Below are positions 6,988 through 13,155 of a stretch of 16,767 bases of DNA, piece after piece. The DNA comes from Gastranaerophilus sp045639085 (GTDB taxonomy: Bacteria; Cyanobacteriota; Vampirovibrionia; Gastranaerophilales; Gastranaerophilaceae). The stretch lies in contig JAZUCM010000079.1 of assembly GCA_045639085.1 (NCBI GenBank), positions 1 to 16,767 on the forward strand, in the 5' to 3' direction. The notes under the pieces are model-generated. The model was given only the letters and a program-made list of their open reading frames with translations. It made no database searches and had not been told where the DNA came from. A program made the translations under genes and the position numbers. Position 1 is the first letter of the stretch. Every line of letters starts with the position of its first letter.

Positions 6988-7568
6988 TAATCACGCGGAT
7001 TATTTCTCTCATATTCTTGACGCGTCACACCAAAAAATGATCGAATATAATGTTTTTTAGCATAAGCTTCATCCAAACGTTCATTCTCTTTGGCTTCTGC
7101 CCTGGACTGTTCAGAAGACGCTCTCACAATGCTTTTTTCTTGACCATACAATTCAACCCAGGCCTCGCCAGTCTTTCTATCAACATTATCCCAATGAGTT
7201 CGGGTGGACGAATCATGTAACTGCAAACGCTGATTAACTTTAAAATTCAAATCATCAACATTTTCATCTGTCAAATTAAACCTGGTCGCAATATCTTTTT
7301 CCGACAGAACGAATGCCCTGGAGTCTCCAGGCAAATTATCAGTATTATCCAACTGAGACATACCCATAAGCGCATCCAACTTATCACGCTCCACCTGAAT
7401 CTGTGCAATCATATCCCCGGTGCTGCTTTGTACGCCTTTATCCGTAACCTTATATGTCGCACCGCCAAAATTGAACTCTATGCCTTTTTGCATATAAACT
7501 TCTTGCGTGCCTTTATTGCCATTCGCATCTACGAATGTAAACAAAACTTTAACAGGATTAACGCCCAT
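6984..7568 (-). CDS. Unrecognised 194-aa protein
   Basis: I do not recognise a family. The first ~50 residues ('KVLFTFVDANGNKGTQEVYM...FNFGGATYKVTDKG') look like a small beta-rich unit. A charged helical middle follows, with 'IAQIQVERDKLDALM' as a short possible coiled coil. The C-terminus is Glu/Arg-rich and ends 'RQEYERNNPRDY'. There is no signal peptide or membrane segment. AGGTGA precedes the ATG. The upstream block at 7597-7630 is shared with the lysozyme gene. The 3' end overlaps the convergent SDR gene by 4 bp. Confidence 0.7.
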   Translation of the reverse strand: MGVNPVKVLFTFVDANGNKGTQEVYMQKGIEFNFGGATYKVTDKGVQSSTGDMIAQIQVERDKLDALMGMSQLDNTDNLPGDSRAFVLSEKDIATRFNLTDENVDDLNFKVNQRLQLHDSSTRTHWDNVDRKTGEAWVELYGQEKSIVRASSEQSRAEAKENERLDEAYAKKHYIRSFFGVTRQEYERNNPRDY

Positions 7569-7596
7569 AATTCACCTCGCTTTATTTTTCACTGCA

Positions 7597-7630
7597 TATA
7601 TAAAGTAAATAAACTTTATACAATTGCCCG
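7597..7630 (-). promoter_or_regulatory. Shared upstream box, copy at the 7568 gene; possible promoter
   Basis: TATATAAAGTA (7597-7607) and AATTGCCCG (7622-7630) are separated by 14 nt on the + strand, as at 4505-4538. On the coding strand a TTGTAT/17 bp/TATATG pair can be read inside the block, ending about 26 nt before the ATG, so the box may include or overlap the promoter. Confidence 0.55.
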
Positions 7631-7682
7631 CGAATGAACTTTTCGTTACAATAGTTTACAAAAACAAATGATAAACCGTAAA

Positions 7683-8282
7683 TTATTTTAAATACGAAGA
7701 ATCAAACGAATACTGATGACCAACTTGAAGAATTGCGCGCGAATAATCAACTTTATCTACGCCAAACCAATTTCTATCAATATAAACTCCGTTTGCGAAC
7801 TTAGTTACTCCGGCTTTTTTTGCCGCATCAAAACTTTCATAAGCCCTTGGCACATCTTCGTCACTTGCGGCCAAAGCTTCGCGCCCAAGAGCCTCACGCA
7901 ACGCACCGTCTTTTACGCCAAAAGCTTCCTTAAATTTCTCCACCATATAATAATCATTCAGAGTAAAAGTAACCGTTTTCCCGTCACGCGAAACAACAAA
8001 ATCCGCCATTTCTTCACGCGCCTGGAGTTTTGCATTCAACTCTTCAATTTGCAATTGAACACGTTCACGCTCGTCGGCGCTCAATTTACCATAGACCAAT
8101 TGACCTTTCAACGATTCAAGTTGCAGTTTAAACGCGTTTAACTTCTCCATAGTTCTTTTATACTGTGGCAAAGGTCGACGCGAAGGATGCTCGACTATAG
8201 TTGAATTATTTGGCAAAGATTTTTCTTCAACGTGTTTTGCCTTTGCACCAGCACTGTGCGAAATCGTTACGCCTGCGACCAT
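7683..8282 (-). CDS. Unrecognised 199-aa protein with a coiled-coil segment
   Basis: I do not recognise a family. After a short disordered N-terminus (about 1-40), residues ~43-90 form a clear heptad-like charged helix ('MEKLNAFKLQLESLKGQL', 'RERVQLQIEELNAKL'). A beta-like stretch 'FVVSRDGKTVTFTLNDYYMVEKF' and an Ala/Lys-rich C-terminal part ending 'QYSFDSSYLK' follow. It has no convincing signal peptide. GGAGGA lies about 8 nt before the ATG. The second half of the shared box is at 8314-8324. Together with the gene at 7568 it may form a small co-regulated set with the lysozyme, but the 114-nt gap with its own box argues for separate promoters. Confidence 0.7.
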   Translation of the reverse strand: MVAGVTISHSAGAKAKHVEEKSLPNNSTIVEHPSRRPLPQYKRTMEKLNAFKLQLESLKGQLVYGKLSADERERVQLQIEELNAKLQAREEMADFVVSRDGKTVTFTLNDYYMVEKFKEAFGVKDGALREALGREALAASDEDVPRAYESFDAAKKAGVTKFANGVYIDRNWFGVDKVDYSRAILQVGHQYSFDSSYLK

Positions 8283-8313
8283 AAAAATTCCTCCAAAATT
8301 TTCCCGTGTTACT

Positions 8314-8324
8314 TATATAAAGTA
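8314..8324 (-). promoter_or_regulatory. Shared TATATAAAGTA box, third copy (partial)
   Basis: The same 11-mer as at 4505 and 7597 lies about 31 nt before the ATG at 8282. The AATTGCCCG part is not preserved here; only a weak TAATGCG lies at the matching distance. Because the region is AT-rich, this copy alone could be coincidence. Confidence 0.4.
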
Positions 8325-8392
8325 TATATAGAAAAAAATAATGCGTTTTTAGGATTTACATAGTTTACAAAGCGTTACATTTTTATTCGTAC

Positions 8393-8421
8393 AAAAAAGG
8401 CCGACACTCATCATGCCGGCC
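8393..8421 (-). terminator. Intrinsic terminator after leuS
   Basis: On the minus strand GGCCGGC pairs with GTCGGCC (7 bp, one G-U) around a 9-nt loop and is followed by TTTTTT. It begins 6 nt after the leuS stop codon. Confidence 0.88.
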
Positions 8422-8427
8422 AATTTT

Positions 8428-10914
8428 CTATTTAACAACGATATTAACAAGTTTCTTCGGAACTACAATCACCTTGACAATTTCTTTTCCGTCGATTAAC
8501 TCTTTAACCTTTTGGCTTTCGAGCGCCACGGCTTTAAGTTCATCTTGAGAAAGCGCTTCATCAACGTCGATTTTGTCCTTGACCTTGCCGTTAATTTGAA
8601 CGACCAACGTGATAGAACTTGCTTTTGCCAAGTTTTCATCCCACTCACACCAAGCTTCGTCGTGAATTGATGTCTTTCCGCCAAGTTCTGCCCAAGCTTC
8701 TTCCGTCAAATGAACTGCAACAGGCGACATTAATTTGATTAACGAAGTAATCGCAAAACTTAAAACCGCTTTATCTTCAGTATTAAGTTCTGATTTTGCC
8801 CCACGCCATTCATAAATTGCATTGGTCAACTCTCGATATTTTGAAATAACCGTGTTAAATTGGAAATCGTTAGAAATATCGTTCGTAATACCTTTTATAG
8901 CGATATGAACATTTCTTACCATGTCATCATTTGCTTTTGACAGCGGGAATTCCAATCTATAATCAAGCGAAATATCGTCTGCATTAGTTGCGATTAACCT
9001 CCAAACGCGGTTGAGGAACTTGTAGCATCCTTCAACACCCGCATCAGACCAATCAAAATCACGCGCCGGCGGAGAATCCGACAAGATGAATAATCTTGCG
9101 GTATCAGCACCATAGTTTTCAAAGATTTCATCAGGGTCAACGGTATTGCCTTTTGATTTTGACATTTTTGAACCATCTTTCAATACCATACCTTGAGTCA
9201 AAAGATTTTTGAACGGCTCGTCAAAATCCAACAACCCTAAATCACGCAAAGCTTTTGTGAAAAATCGTGAATACAACAAGTGAAGAATTGCGTGTTCGAT
9301 ACCGCCGACATATTGATCAACAGGCAACCATTTGTTTACTGTATCTCTGTCAAACGGTTTATCCGCATTTTTAGGATCAGAATATCTCAGGTAATACCAA
9401 CTTGAACAAACGAATGTATCCATCGTATCGGTTTCGCGTCTTGCAGGTCCACCACAATGAGGGCAAGTTGTTTGTGCAAATGTTGGAGATGTCGTAATCG
9501 GAGATTTACCAACGACAGAAAAATCAACGTCTTTTGGCAACAATACCGGCAACTGTTCATCAGGAACAGGAACAATTCCACACTTATCACAATAGACAAC
9601 AGGAATTGGCGCTCCCCAATATCTTTGACGAGAAATCAACCAGTCGCGAAGTCTATATTGAGTTTTAAACTCTCCAAAACCTTCTCTGACGGCTTTTTCC
9701 GTAATCGCCTTTTTAGCATCTTCGTTCTGCATACCGTTAAATTCACCTGAATTAACCAGCACTCCCGGCTCTGTATATGCTGCATCAGCGCAATCTGAAG
9801 GATTTTCAGGGTTTTGAATAACAACTTTCATTGGAAGATTAAATTTCTTCGCGAAATCAAAGTCACGCGTGTCGTGTGTCGGAACAGCCATTACAGCACC
9901 CGTTCCGTATTCCACAAGTGCATAATCCGCAGTCCAAAGCGGGAATGTTTCGCCTGTAAGTGGGTTCAAACAATGAGTTCCCAGAGGAACACCTGTTTTG
10001 ACACGTTCAGTGGAAAGTCTTTCGATTTCGGTCATTTTGCGAGCATTAGCGCGGTATTCTTCAACCGCAGCCTTATTTTCAGGAGTTGTAAGTTTTTCAA
10101 TATCTTTGTACTCAGGCGCAACAACCAAATAAGTAATACCATGCGCCGTGTCTGGACGAGTCGTATAAACAGGAATTTCCATATCAGAGCCGTCCGGCAT
10201 ATCAACGACCTTGAACTTCAAAATCGCGCCGTGAGATTTGCCAATCCAGTTCGCTTGCATTGTTTTTACGTTATCGCCCCAACCCGGAAGTTTGTCCAAA
10301 TCTTCAAGCAAAACATCGGCGTATTCAGTGATTTTAAAGAACCATTGAGAAAGATATTTTTTCTCAACAACGCTGTCACATCTCCAGCATTTACCGTCAA
10401 TTACCTGCTCGTTGGCAAGAACTGTTCCGCACTCTTCGCACCAGTTAACGGCAGCCTCTTTTTTGTACGCTAAACCTTTTTTATAAAGTTGCAAAAAGAG
10501 CCACTGAGTCCACTTGTAATAATCTGGTTTGCAAGTAGCAACTTCGCGTTTCCAGTCATAAGAAAGCCCAAGCATTTTAAGTTGTTTGGTCATATAAGCG
10601 ATGTTTTCATCCGTCCAGGTTTCAGGATTAGCGCCGTGTTTCATCGCTGCATTTTCAGCAGGCAACCCAAAACTATCCCAACCCATCGGGTGTAAAACAT
10701 TAAACCCTTGAGCTTTTTTAAAGCGCGCAATAACGTCGGTAATAGTATAGTTTCTAACGTGCCCCATGTGAAGCTTGCCGGATGGATACGGAAACATCGA
10801 AAGCGCATAATATTTAGGTTTGTCAGAATTTTCAGGAACATCAAACGCATCGTTTTCATCCCAAAACTTCTGCCATTTTTTCTCTATCTCTTGCGGAAAA
10901 TAATTCTCTTTCAT
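8428..10914 (-). CDS. leuS: Leucyl-tRNA synthetase
   Basis: This cytosolic class I aminoacyl-tRNA synthetase charges tRNA-Leu. The 828-aa protein has the bacterial length. The HIGH motif appears as HMGH at residues 49-52 in 'MFPYPSGKLHMGHVRNYT', and KMSKS is at 583-587. Two Cys clusters ('CEECG...CWRC' and 'CDKCG...CPHCGG') fit the zinc-binding modules. The CP1 editing domain lies at roughly 220-400, with 'TTRPDTAHGITYLVVAPE' and 'THDTRDFDFAKKF'. 'SSWYYLRYSDP' and the anticodon-binding and C-terminal parts follow. The start has GGGAGA about 7 nt upstream. It is monocistronic, with a candidate promoter at 10943-10971 and a terminator at 8393-8421. Confidence 0.98.
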   Translation of the reverse strand: MKENYFPQEIEKKWQKFWDENDAFDVPENSDKPKYYALSMFPYPSGKLHMGHVRNYTITDVIARFKKAQGFNVLHPMGWDSFGLPAENAAMKHGANPETWTDENIAYMTKQLKMLGLSYDWKREVATCKPDYYKWTQWLFLQLYKKGLAYKKEAAVNWCEECGTVLANEQVIDGKCWRCDSVVEKKYLSQWFFKITEYADVLLEDLDKLPGWGDNVKTMQANWIGKSHGAILKFKVVDMPDGSDMEIPVYTTRPDTAHGITYLVVAPEYKDIEKLTTPENKAAVEEYRANARKMTEIERLSTERVKTGVPLGTHCLNPLTGETFPLWTADYALVEYGTGAVMAVPTHDTRDFDFAKKFNLPMKVVIQNPENPSDCADAAYTEPGVLVNSGEFNGMQNEDAKKAITEKAVREGFGEFKTQYRLRDWLISRQRYWGAPIPVVYCDKCGIVPVPDEQLPVLLPKDVDFSVVGKSPITTSPTFAQTTCPHCGGPARRETDTMDTFVCSSWYYLRYSDPKNADKPFDRDTVNKWLPVDQYVGGIEHAILHLLYSRFFTKALRDLGLLDFDEPFKNLLTQGMVLKDGSKMSKSKGNTVDPDEIFENYGADTARLFILSDSPPARDFDWSDAGVEGCYKFLNRVWRLIATNADDISLDYRLEFPLSKANDDMVRNVHIAIKGITNDISNDFQFNTVISKYRELTNAIYEWRGAKSELNTEDKAVLSFAITSLIKLMSPVAVHLTEEAWAELGGKTSIHDEAWCEWDENLAKASSITLVVQINGKVKDKIDVDEALSQDELKAVALESQKVKELIDGKEIVKVIVVPKKLVNIVVK

Positions 10915-10942
10915 TTTAAATTCTCCCTAATTCACTGGGGTA

Positions 10943-10971
10943 AATGTACCATGAAAACAATTGAATTGCAA
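10943..10971 (-). promoter_or_regulatory. Candidate promoter of leuS
   Basis: On the minus strand TTGCAA (10966-10971) and TACATT (10943-10948) are 17 bp apart, about 28 nt before the leuS ATG. I see no T-box leader; the 5' UTR would be only ~20 nt. Confidence 0.5.
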
Positions 10972-10984
10972 GAGTTAGAACACA

Positions 10985-11014
10985 AAACGCGCGAGCCCAA
11001 AAGCTCGCGCGTTT
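10985..11014 (-). terminator. Intrinsic terminator after the first prepilin gene
   Basis: A 12-bp perfect stem (10985-10996 with 11003-11014, core CGCGCGAGC) and a 6-nt loop are followed on the minus strand by TTTTG. It begins about 18 nt past the prepilin stop. It is GC-rich and strong. Confidence 0.85.
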
Positions 11015-11032
11015 GCAACATAAATAAAAAAT

Positions 11033-12022
11033 TTAACGTTTAACACAACGGACATAACGAGAATAAGCCCATGTGAAAGGTTCACGAATCCCCATATAAA
11101 AGCTCTGTCCCCAAACCATACCTGATTCTCCTGAAGAAGCAACAGAACCAGACCAAAAACCTCCAGACGAAATACCTAAAAGTTTCATATTATAAAACAT
11201 TGCACTTAATTCGTCGCGATTTGGAAGACGAGCTTCAGAATCCTGCGTTGAACAAGCTGCCCTTGTCGCTGCACGTACAATTGTTGCACCATTTGCAGCA
11301 TTCGTTGCCAATGGGATAGGCGCAACTACGTTGGAATCATTTGGGTAAAGGGCTGTTATAAAGCCGATATCTTTTCCGACTGCATTAGGTCCTTTGTTAC
11401 CATTCAAGTCGTAAATAAAGTTCGCACACATCTTAGGTTGGCTATAGTGCCACACGTTGCCTTCTGTATCAGCCGTGCAATAAGGGTTGTAATAAAGTGC
11501 GATAGCTTCGCCATTCTGAGTTTCAAAGGCGGCGGCGTTAGTATTAATGTCTTTTTGTGGATTTGTGTACTTAGAGCTTGATGCTGTTTCGTAAGTACTT
11601 GTGAACATACTGTTTAGTTCGCTTAGTTTTGTTGGCCAAGTTATTGTACTACCAGCAAGGTTCGTGAATGATGCTGCGATTCCACAATCTGCCAAATGTG
11701 CCGCGTCGCAAATGTTGTTGATTTTGAGGACTTTTGAAAGGCCTTCTGTCAAAAACGCCTCCGCAGCCGTGTCTTTGGTTGTTGTAACTGAACCGCCGGT
11801 GTTTGTTCCTTCGTATTCACCGTAACCGTTCAACTGTGGCATCATTGCAATTGCTTGAGATAAACGAGCGTAAAGCGCTTTTCGTTGTGTGTTCCAAGTC
11901 CGTTCGTTAATATTCGCCATAAGTGATGGCAGAGTTATGGCAGCCACAACACCAATTATCGTTAGCGATAATAAAATCTCTGCCATCGTAAACGCGCAGC
12001 GTTTTTCTAATGTTTTTATCAT
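11033..12022 (-). CDS. Type IV pilin/pseudopilin-like protein with DUF1566/Lcl-like C-terminus
   Basis: The frame is open to 12061, but the ATG at 12022 with AGGAGG just upstream gives a proper short prepilin leader, MIKTLEKRCA. Cleavage by a PilD-type prepilin peptidase is expected between A10 and F11, with the conserved Glu at +5 (E15). The hydrophobic methylation helix is at 11-33. The mature protein is large (~319 aa), with several Cys residues. Its C-terminal region, 'RLPNRDELSAMF' (265-276), 'FWSGS' and 'YVRCVKR', resembles DUF1566/Lcl-like domains. It probably forms an extracellular fibre or is an adhesive tip subunit. It is a paralogue of the gene at 15562-16743. No assembly genes (pilB/C/D) are in the window. 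Confidence 0.85.
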   Translation of the reverse strand: MIKTLEKRCAFTMAEILLSLTIIGVVAAITLPSLMANINERTWNTQRKALYARLSQAIAMMPQLNGYGEYEGTNTGGSVTTTKDTAAEAFLTEGLSKVLKINNICDAAHLADCGIAASFTNLAGSTITWPTKLSELNSMFTSTYETASSSKYTNPQKDINTNAAAFETQNGEAIALYYNPYCTADTEGNVWHYSQPKMCANFIYDLNGNKGPNAVGKDIGFITALYPNDSNVVAPIPLATNAANGATIVRAATRAACSTQDSEARLPNRDELSAMFYNMKLLGISSGGFWSGSVASSGESGMVWGQSFYMGIREPFTWAYSRYVRCVKR

Positions 12023-12051
12023 TTTAATCCTCCTGCTATTCTCATATACGT

Positions 12052-12080
12052 ATTCTACCATATTTTCTTGTGTTTTTCAA
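12052..12080 (-). promoter_or_regulatory. Sigma-70 promoter of the first prepilin gene
   Basis: On the minus strand TTGAAA (12075-12080) is followed by a 17-bp spacer and TAGAAT (12052-12057). Transcription should start near 12045, leaving a ~23-nt leader with the AGGAGG site. This is the best promoter match in the window. Confidence 0.75.
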
Positions 12081-12120
12081 GTGGTGTTATAGTATAATAT
12101 TCATCGGAAGAGTTAATTTT

Positions 12121-12317
12121 GGCAAAACATGAACCGCAATGACAATTATTGCAAGGCTGTTGAGGGAGGCAGAGCTCGGGTTAGTAAAATCTCACACGGG
12201 TCGGTACGTGTATAGGAGCCGGCTTAGCCGGCCCCCCTACCCCCTATTGAACTCTTTATACTTTCATTTTCATTTAACATATTTTCATTATGCACTATCG
12301 CGACACTTTTGTCAAGA
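12121..12317. repeat. Second dispersed repeat, copy B
   Basis: This is homologous in ordered blocks to 220-358 (see that entry). The best-conserved part is 12240-12317. It contains an inserted segment, including a perfect palindrome GCCGGCTTAGCCGGC at 12218-12232. It lies between the divergent prepilin promoter and the riboswitch. The open frame 12139-12420 runs through it and has no coding character. With the riboswitch it accounts for the gene-free stretch 12062-12492. Confidence 0.65.
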
Positions 12318-12319
12318 CC

Positions 12320-12450
12320 TCTTGCGAAAACTTAATGTTCATATTAAAATAAAACACGTACGAGGAAATAAGGTGGAAGTCCTTAGCTGTGCCGCAACCG
12401 TTACAGTCGGAATGCTCTGATTTTTGCTATTGTTGCGTTGCACGACAATA
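12320..12450 (+). ncRNA. Cobalamin (B12) riboswitch
   Basis: The conserved core is readable. GAGGAAA at 12362-12368 is followed by P4, TAAGG-TGGAAGT-CCTTA (12369-12385), which carries the GGTG-AA-TCC pattern. Next comes GCTGTGCCGCAACCGTTA (12386-12403), the P5/L5 segment, then AGTCGGAATGC (12406-12416), the 3' B12-box-like part. It aligns almost word for word with the E. coli btuB leader (AGGGAA.. / GTGCGAATC.. / GCTGACGCGCAGCGGTAA). A small hairpin TTAAT...ATTAA is at 12332-12347. Downstream, hairpin 12429-12449 has loop CGTTGCA, whose GTTGC complements GCAAC of L5, as expected of the kissing loop. The outer P1/P2 stem is not clear to me, so the exact 5' end is approximate and the subclass is open. 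Confidence 0.82.
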
Positions 12451-12467
12451 CCACCGAAATTTTTGCT

Positions 12468-12489
12468 GTCCTCACCAACCAAAGAGGAC
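12468..12489 (+). promoter_or_regulatory. Shine-Dalgarno-sequestering hairpin
   Basis: GTCCTC (12468-12473) is perfectly complementary to GAGGAC (12484-12489), which contains the Shine-Dalgarno sequence AGAGGA of the gene starting at 12493. The loop is 10 nt. It lies 18 nt after the kissing-loop hairpin, so it is a natural translational expression platform for the cobalamin riboswitch. A 6-bp stem is short, and which ligand state favours it cannot be read from the sequence. Confidence 0.6.
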
Positions 12490-12492
12490 TTA

Positions 12493-13155
12493 ATGCAACT
12501 GACACTCAACACTCAAAAACGCAATATCGGAACTTGTCCGCACGGCTTGCCGCTAGGCAGTTGTCCCATTTGCAACGGCATGGCAGGCGGCGGAATGAAA
12601 AAAGCTGATTTCTCCGCAAAACCCGGCGAAATGAGCTGGAATGAATGTGCCGCAATCGGCGCATTTTTAAAAGCACAAAAACTTGCGCGCGAAACCCGAA
12701 ACCAAGACGCTATCAATTTCGCACAACGTTTGGCTGATTTTCAAAAAAACATCGAGTCCATCCACAAACAACTCTCCCTTATCAACGCAACTCTTACCCA
12801 AAAACTCCCCGCCCTTATCAGCATGCCGGCAACTTTTATCATTAAAACTATCGTCCAACGCCCGCTAGAAATCATAAAACAAGCTCCGCAATTCATCACA
12901 AACACAATCCAAAAACTCGCCGATCTCACCGCCAAAATAACATCCGTCCTCGGAGAACTCAAAACCGCAATAACAAAGAAAATTTCTGAAGCATTAAACC
13001 AATTCAAAAAGAAAGTAAAATCCTTATTTGAAATCTTTGAAACCCTGAATTTACACAATGAAGACAAGAAAATTGACGAAGAAAAACGACTTTTCGATTT
13101 GAAAAAATTCCTATACTCTCTAACAAAGAAAGAAAACCAAAATGAAACTCCATGA
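12493..13155 (+). CDS. Unrecognised 220-aa protein with N-terminal CPHG/CPIC motif
   Basis: The start at 12493 is set by AGAGGA 5 nt upstream; the longer frame from a TTG at 12424 runs through the riboswitch platform and is rejected. Residues 14-34 carry C15-P-H17-G...C24-P-I-C27 followed by a Gly-rich stretch, which looks like a small metal-binding (zinc-ribbon-like) knuckle. The rest is mostly helical and Lys-rich, with long amphipathic stretches (about 75-180) and a moderately hydrophobic part at 105-125, but no clear TM segment. It ends in a 14-nt overlap with the next gene, so the two are translated together. It is the first gene behind the cobalamin riboswitch. No function can be named; a metal or corrinoid link would be inference from the riboswitch only. 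Confidence 0.75.
   Translation: MQLTLNTQKRNIGTCPHGLPLGSCPICNGMAGGGMKKADFSAKPGEMSWNECAAIGAFLKAQKLARETRNQDAINFAQRLADFQKNIESIHKQLSLINATLTQKLPALISMPATFIIKTIVQRPLEIIKQAPQFITNTIQKLADLTAKITSVLGELKTAITKKISEALNQFKKKVKSLFEIFETLNLHNEDKKIDEEKRLFDLKKFLYSLTKKENQNETP

Noticed and set aside
9814..10473. 219-codon open frame on the + strand
   Set aside because: It is an antisense shadow of leuS, which is unmistakable on the other strand.
12068..12098. TTGTGT...TATAAT as + strand promoter of the riboswitch operon
   Set aside because: The TATAAT is perfect, but the spacing is 19 and the -35 poor; it overlaps the divergent prepilin promoter and would give a ~390-nt leader. It is possible but not supported well enough to list.
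12139..12420. Open frame of 93 codons on the + strand before the riboswitch operon
   Set aside because: It runs through the dispersed repeat and the riboswitch core, has no good RBS and no protein-like composition.
12424..12492. Longer N-terminus for the first riboswitch-operon gene
   Set aside because: It needs a TTG start inside the kissing-loop hairpin region; the ATG at 12493 has AGAGGA at the right distance.
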